Positions 16,021-18,099 of a stretch of 18,099 bases of DNA are shown one piece after another. The notes beneath the pieces were generated by a model. It was not told the DNA's origin. It saw only the letters and a program-made list of their open reading frames with translations, and did no database searches. How positions within the stretch are numbered: position 1 is the first letter of the stretch; every line of letters starts with the position of its first letter. The stretch is taken from the NCBI GenBank assembly GCA_050249615.1, contig JBFWQE010000110.1, forward strand, positions 1-18,099. The letters run 5' to 3'. This stretch comes from VFZN01 sp050249615 (GTDB lineage: Bacteria; Acidobacteriota; Vicinamibacteria; Vicinamibacterales; UBA2999). The translations under genes were made by a program, and so were the position numbers.

Positions 16021-17502
16021 CTAGTACTTCGGCTGGCTCGGATCGACCTCGTCGCTCCAGCGCAGGATCCCGCCGGTCAGATTGAGCACCCGGGGGAAGC
16101 CGATGCTGCGCAGGTACGCCGCCGCCTTGGCACTGCGCACGCCCGACCGGCACTGGCAGACGACCAGGACGTTTCGATCGATCTCGGCGTGTCGCTGTGG
16201 AACTTCGCCCAGCGGGATGAGGACGGCTCCTTCGATCCGGGCGATCTGGTACTCCTGCGGCTCGCGCACGTCCACGATGACCAGGGCGTCGCCCCGGTCC
16301 ATGGCCGCCTTCAGTTCTCGCGGTGTGATGTCTGTCATCTCAAAGGCTGCGTCGTGTCCGGGGGCATCCGTGCCGGCCCCCGCCGTCACGCCGCCGGTGA
16401 TGCCGCAGAACTGCTCGTAGTCGATCAGCTCGCGGACCGTCGGCTGGTCGCCGCACACCGGGCACTCGGGATCGCGACGGAGCTTCAGCTCGCGGAATTT
16501 CATCCGGAGCGCGTCGTAGATGAGGAACCGGCCGATGAGCGGCTCGCCCGTGCCGAGAATCAGCTTGATGGCTTCGGTGGCCTGGATGGTGCCGATGATG
16601 CCGGGCAGCACGCCCAGCACGCCGGCCTCGGCACAGCTCGGCACCAGCCCCGGCGGCGGCGGCTCGGGGTAAAGGCACCGATAGCAGGGGCCGCCCTTCG
16701 TGGCGAACACCGACGCCTGTCCCTCGAAGCGGAAGATGCTGCCGTAGGCGTTGGGCTTGCCCAGCAGCACGCACGCGTCGTTGACGAGGTACCGCGTCGG
16801 GAAGTTGTCGGTCCCGTCGAGGATGACGTCGTAGGGCGCGAAGATGTCGAGCGCGTTGGACGAGTTGAGTGCCGTGTCGTAGGTCTCGACGTGAACGTTC
16901 GGGTTGAGCGCCGTGATCTTGTCCTTCGCGGAGGCGAGCTTCGGGCGGCCCACGTCCGGCGTGGTGTGCAGCAGCTGGCGCTGCAGGTTGCTCATGTCCA
17001 CGACGTCGAAGTCCACGACGCCAAGGGTTCCCACTCCGGCGGCGGCCAGGTACATCGCGGCGGGCGACCCAAGGCCGCCTGCGCCGATGCACAGCACCTT
17101 GGCCGCCTTCAAGGCGCGCTGGCCGTCCATCCCCACTTCAGGGAGGATCAGGTGCCGGCTGTAGCGCCGCACTTCGTCTGGTGAGAGCGACGGCAGCACC
17201 GACGCCTCCACCGCACCGCTCCCGCCCGCGACCGACGGGATGATGCTCACCACGTCGCCCGCGCGGAGCGGAGTGGCATCCTTCTGGAGATAGCGGATGT
17301 CCTCGTCATTGACGTAGATGTTCACGAAGCTGCGGAGCTTGCCGTCGGCGGTGTACAGGTGATTCCTGAGCCCACCGTACCTGGTGGTCAGCCCCTGCAG
17401 CAGCTCGCCAACCGTCTGGCCGTCCAGTTCCACCGCATCCTGCTTGTCGGTGAACGGGCGCAGCGGTGTGGGAATCAGAATCTTCGTCGCCATAGTCGTC
17501 AT
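16021..17502 (-). CDS. Fusion: MoaD/CysO-like carrier + ThiF/MoeB E1-like enzyme + rhodanese
   Basis: The 493-residue protein has three domains. Residues 4-94 are a ubiquitin-fold sulfur carrier (ILIPTPLRPFTDKQDAVELD, FVNIYVNDEDIRYL, ending SIIPSVAGG with Gly93-Gly94). Residues about 105-355 are a ThiF/MoeB adenylyltransferase with SRHLILPEVG, nucleotide site GAGGLG (140-145), DFDVVDMSNLQRQ, and zinc ligands CYRC (273-276) and CPVC (347-350). Residues about 388-493 are a rhodanese with VDVREPQEYQ and active Cys451 in CRSGVRS. The E1 would adenylate the carrier's Gly-Gly end and the rhodanese would help thiolate it, as for MoeZ with CysO. Here Gly-Gly is internal, followed by SGAVEASVLP. ATG 17502 or 17493 is chosen; the frame above it only translates a heptamer repeat. 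It follows the JAMM and cysteine synthase genes. Confidence 0.92.
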   Translation of the reverse strand: MTTMATKILIPTPLRPFTDKQDAVELDGQTVGELLQGLTTRYGGLRNHLYTADGKLRSFVNIYVNDEDIRYLQKDATPLRAGDVVSIIPSVAGGSGAVEASVLPSLSPDEVRRYSRHLILPEVGMDGQRALKAAKVLCIGAGGLGSPAAMYLAAAGVGTLGVVDFDVVDMSNLQRQLLHTTPDVGRPKLASAKDKITALNPNVHVETYDTALNSSNALDIFAPYDVILDGTDNFPTRYLVNDACVLLGKPNAYGSIFRFEGQASVFATKGGPCYRCLYPEPPPPGLVPSCAEAGVLGVLPGIIGTIQATEAIKLILGTGEPLIGRFLIYDALRMKFRELKLRRDPECPVCGDQPTVRELIDYEQFCGITGGVTAGAGTDAPGHDAAFEMTDITPRELKAAMDRGDALVIVDVREPQEYQIARIEGAVLIPLGEVPQRHAEIDRNVLVVCQCRSGVRSAKAAAYLRSIGFPRVLNLTGGILRWSDEVDPSQPKY

Positions 17503-17534
17503 CACTCGTCGTTCGGGCCCAGGGCCCCACGCCC

Positions 17535-17592
17535 CCAATACCCAAGCCCCAAGTCCCAAGCCCCAAGCCCCAAGACCTCAAGCCCTCAAGAC
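17535..17592. repeat. Short tandem repeat, 7/8-base units (CCAAGCC) between JAMM and fusion genes
   Basis: Six heptamers at 17535, 17542, 17549, 17556, 17563 and 17570 (mostly CCAAGCC, with CCAATAC, CCAAGTC and CCAAGAC variants) are followed by two octamers at 17577 (CTCAAGCC) and 17585 (CTCAAGAC). The octamers lie inside the 3' end of the JAMM gene and supply its final codons and stop. The rest fills the gap to the fusion gene. Confidence 0.9.
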
Positions 17593-18006
17593 CTCTCCCG
17601 TCAGCGTCTCTTCCTCGAACCGCTCGCGACCGTCGCTGAGCCGCCACGACGCCATCTCCCCGGCAATCCCGTCGACGACGGACAGGATCACGTAGGAGAA
17701 GACGGGCCACGCGTGATCCAGATCGTACTGCGATGGCCGGGCCGGGTGATCCGGATGCGAGTGGTAGAACCCGAGGAGCTCGACACCGTTGCGGCGGGCT
17801 CGTTCCTCGGCCGCGCGATAGTCGGCCGGCCGCACCAGGAACCGGCGGCGGGGGCCCTCCTCCGTCGTGTTCGGCAGCGGCCAGGCCTCGGTCACCTCGC
17901 CGTCGCGGCCCAGCATCGCGCCGCAGCATTCGTGCGGATACGCCTCGCGCCCATGGGCTCGTATCGCGTCGGCCACTCCCGGGCCGAGCGCCAGCCGGTT
18001 CGTCAC
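17578..18006 (-). CDS. JAMM/MPN+ zinc metalloprotease, Mec-like
   Basis: The 142-residue protein is a stand-alone JAB domain with every catalytic element present: Glu26 in YPHECCGAMLG and the HxH-x7-S-x2-D motif HSHPDHPARPSQYD (His82, His84, Ser92, Asp95). Mycobacterial Mec, in the same gene setting, cleaves cysteine from the C-terminus of the CysO carrier. The order CysM, JAMM, CysO-containing fusion seen here supports that role. A second possible job is cutting the fusion after its internal Gly-Gly. The start is GTG 18006 with GGGAGG four bases upstream, and it overlaps the cysteine synthase stop (GTGA). The last residues (about VLRA) are encoded by the neighbouring tandem repeat. Confidence 0.93.
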   Translation of the reverse strand: MTNRLALGPGVADAIRAHGREAYPHECCGAMLGRDGEVTEAWPLPNTTEEGPRRRFLVRPADYRAAEERARRNGVELLGFYHSHPDHPARPSQYDLDHAWPVFSYVILSVVDGIAGEMASWRLSDGRERFEEETLTGEVLRA

Positions 18007-18099
18007 GGCGCCTCCCAGAACCTCTCCGACAGGTAGCGGCTTCCCGTGTCGCAGAGAACCGTCACGACCACGGCCGGAGACCGGGCCACGCGGGTCGCC
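18003..18099 (-). CDS. cysM: Cysteine synthase (CysM-like), C-terminal fragment at window edge
   Basis: Only the last 31 residues lie in the window, reading ...SPAVVVTVLCDTGSRYLSER and ending FWEAP before TGA at 18005-18003. The VVTVLCDTG(S)RYLSERFW ending is characteristic of PLP-dependent O-acetylserine/O-phosphoserine sulfhydrylases. With a JAMM protease and a CysO-like carrier next to it, the CysM type that uses protein-bound thiocarboxylate is the best guess, but the substrate-specific residues are outside the window. The stop overlaps the JAMM start by three bases within GTGA, so the genes are coupled. Confidence 0.8.
   Translation of the reverse strand, partial: ATRVARSPAVVVTVLCDTGSRYLSERFWEAP

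Noticed and set aside
17503..17559. Upstream start of the carrier-E1-rhodanese fusion
   Set aside because: The added residues (GLGAWVLGAWGPGPERRV) translate the heptamer repeat and are not part of the MoaD-like fold.

Overview
The window is about 18.1 kb of high-GC bacterial DNA, packed with genes. It has no rRNA, tRNA, CRISPR array or insertion sequence that I can recognise. The gene content is a hybrid ISC/SUF operon, futalosine-route menaquinone genes, CysO-type cysteine synthesis and YtcJ-type amidohydrolase. Together with short tandem repeats between genes, this resembles Acidobacteriota, possibly the Vicinamibacteria group. That placement is inference from gene content and style, not a database match.

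Left part (1-6115): two BtuF/TroA-like cobalamin-type substrate-binding proteins (2-847 and 2046-2852) flank a Dph6-like PP-loop ATPase (1267-1962). A small OB-fold-like lipoprotein gene (865-1237, minus strand) is broken by a one-base frameshift. Next come an exported or membrane-anchored YtcJ-type amidohydrolase (2845-4605, minus), a membrane-anchored alpha/beta hydrolase (4702-5529, minus) and a secreted protein of unknown function (5579-6115, plus).

Central part (6147-15807, all minus strand): an apparent 12-gene operon reads, in transcription order, rrf2/iscR-like regulator, iscS, a degenerate iscU-like gene, A-type carrier, sufB, sufC, sufD, sufS, sufU, sufT, mqnB, mqnD. Most junctions overlap by 1-19 bases or are separated by only a few bases. 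Upstream of the regulator is a good sigma70-type promoter (TTGCCA, 18 bases, TAAAAT). A perfect GTCCG-N7-CGGAC inverted repeat lies inside its spacer, which suggests autoregulation by the Rrf2 protein. The operon would supply Fe-S clusters, and its last two genes belong to the futalosine pathway, whose radical-SAM steps need Fe-S clusters.

Right part (16021-18099, minus strand): the 3' end of a cysteine synthase (CysM-like) gene overlaps a JAMM/MPN+ metalloprotease gene. That is followed by a single protein that fuses a MoaD/CysO-like ubiquitin-fold carrier, a ThiF/MoeB E1-like adenylyltransferase and a rhodanese. This is the mycobacterial Mec-CysO-CysM cysteine pathway in compact form. Its oddity is that the carrier's Gly-Gly terminus is buried inside the fusion, so the neighbouring JAMM protease is an obvious candidate to release it.

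A recurring feature is short tandem repeats with different units (7, 8, 9/11, 9 and 15 bases) at six gene boundaries. Several of them supply coding sequence, stop codons or the region just upstream of a start codon.
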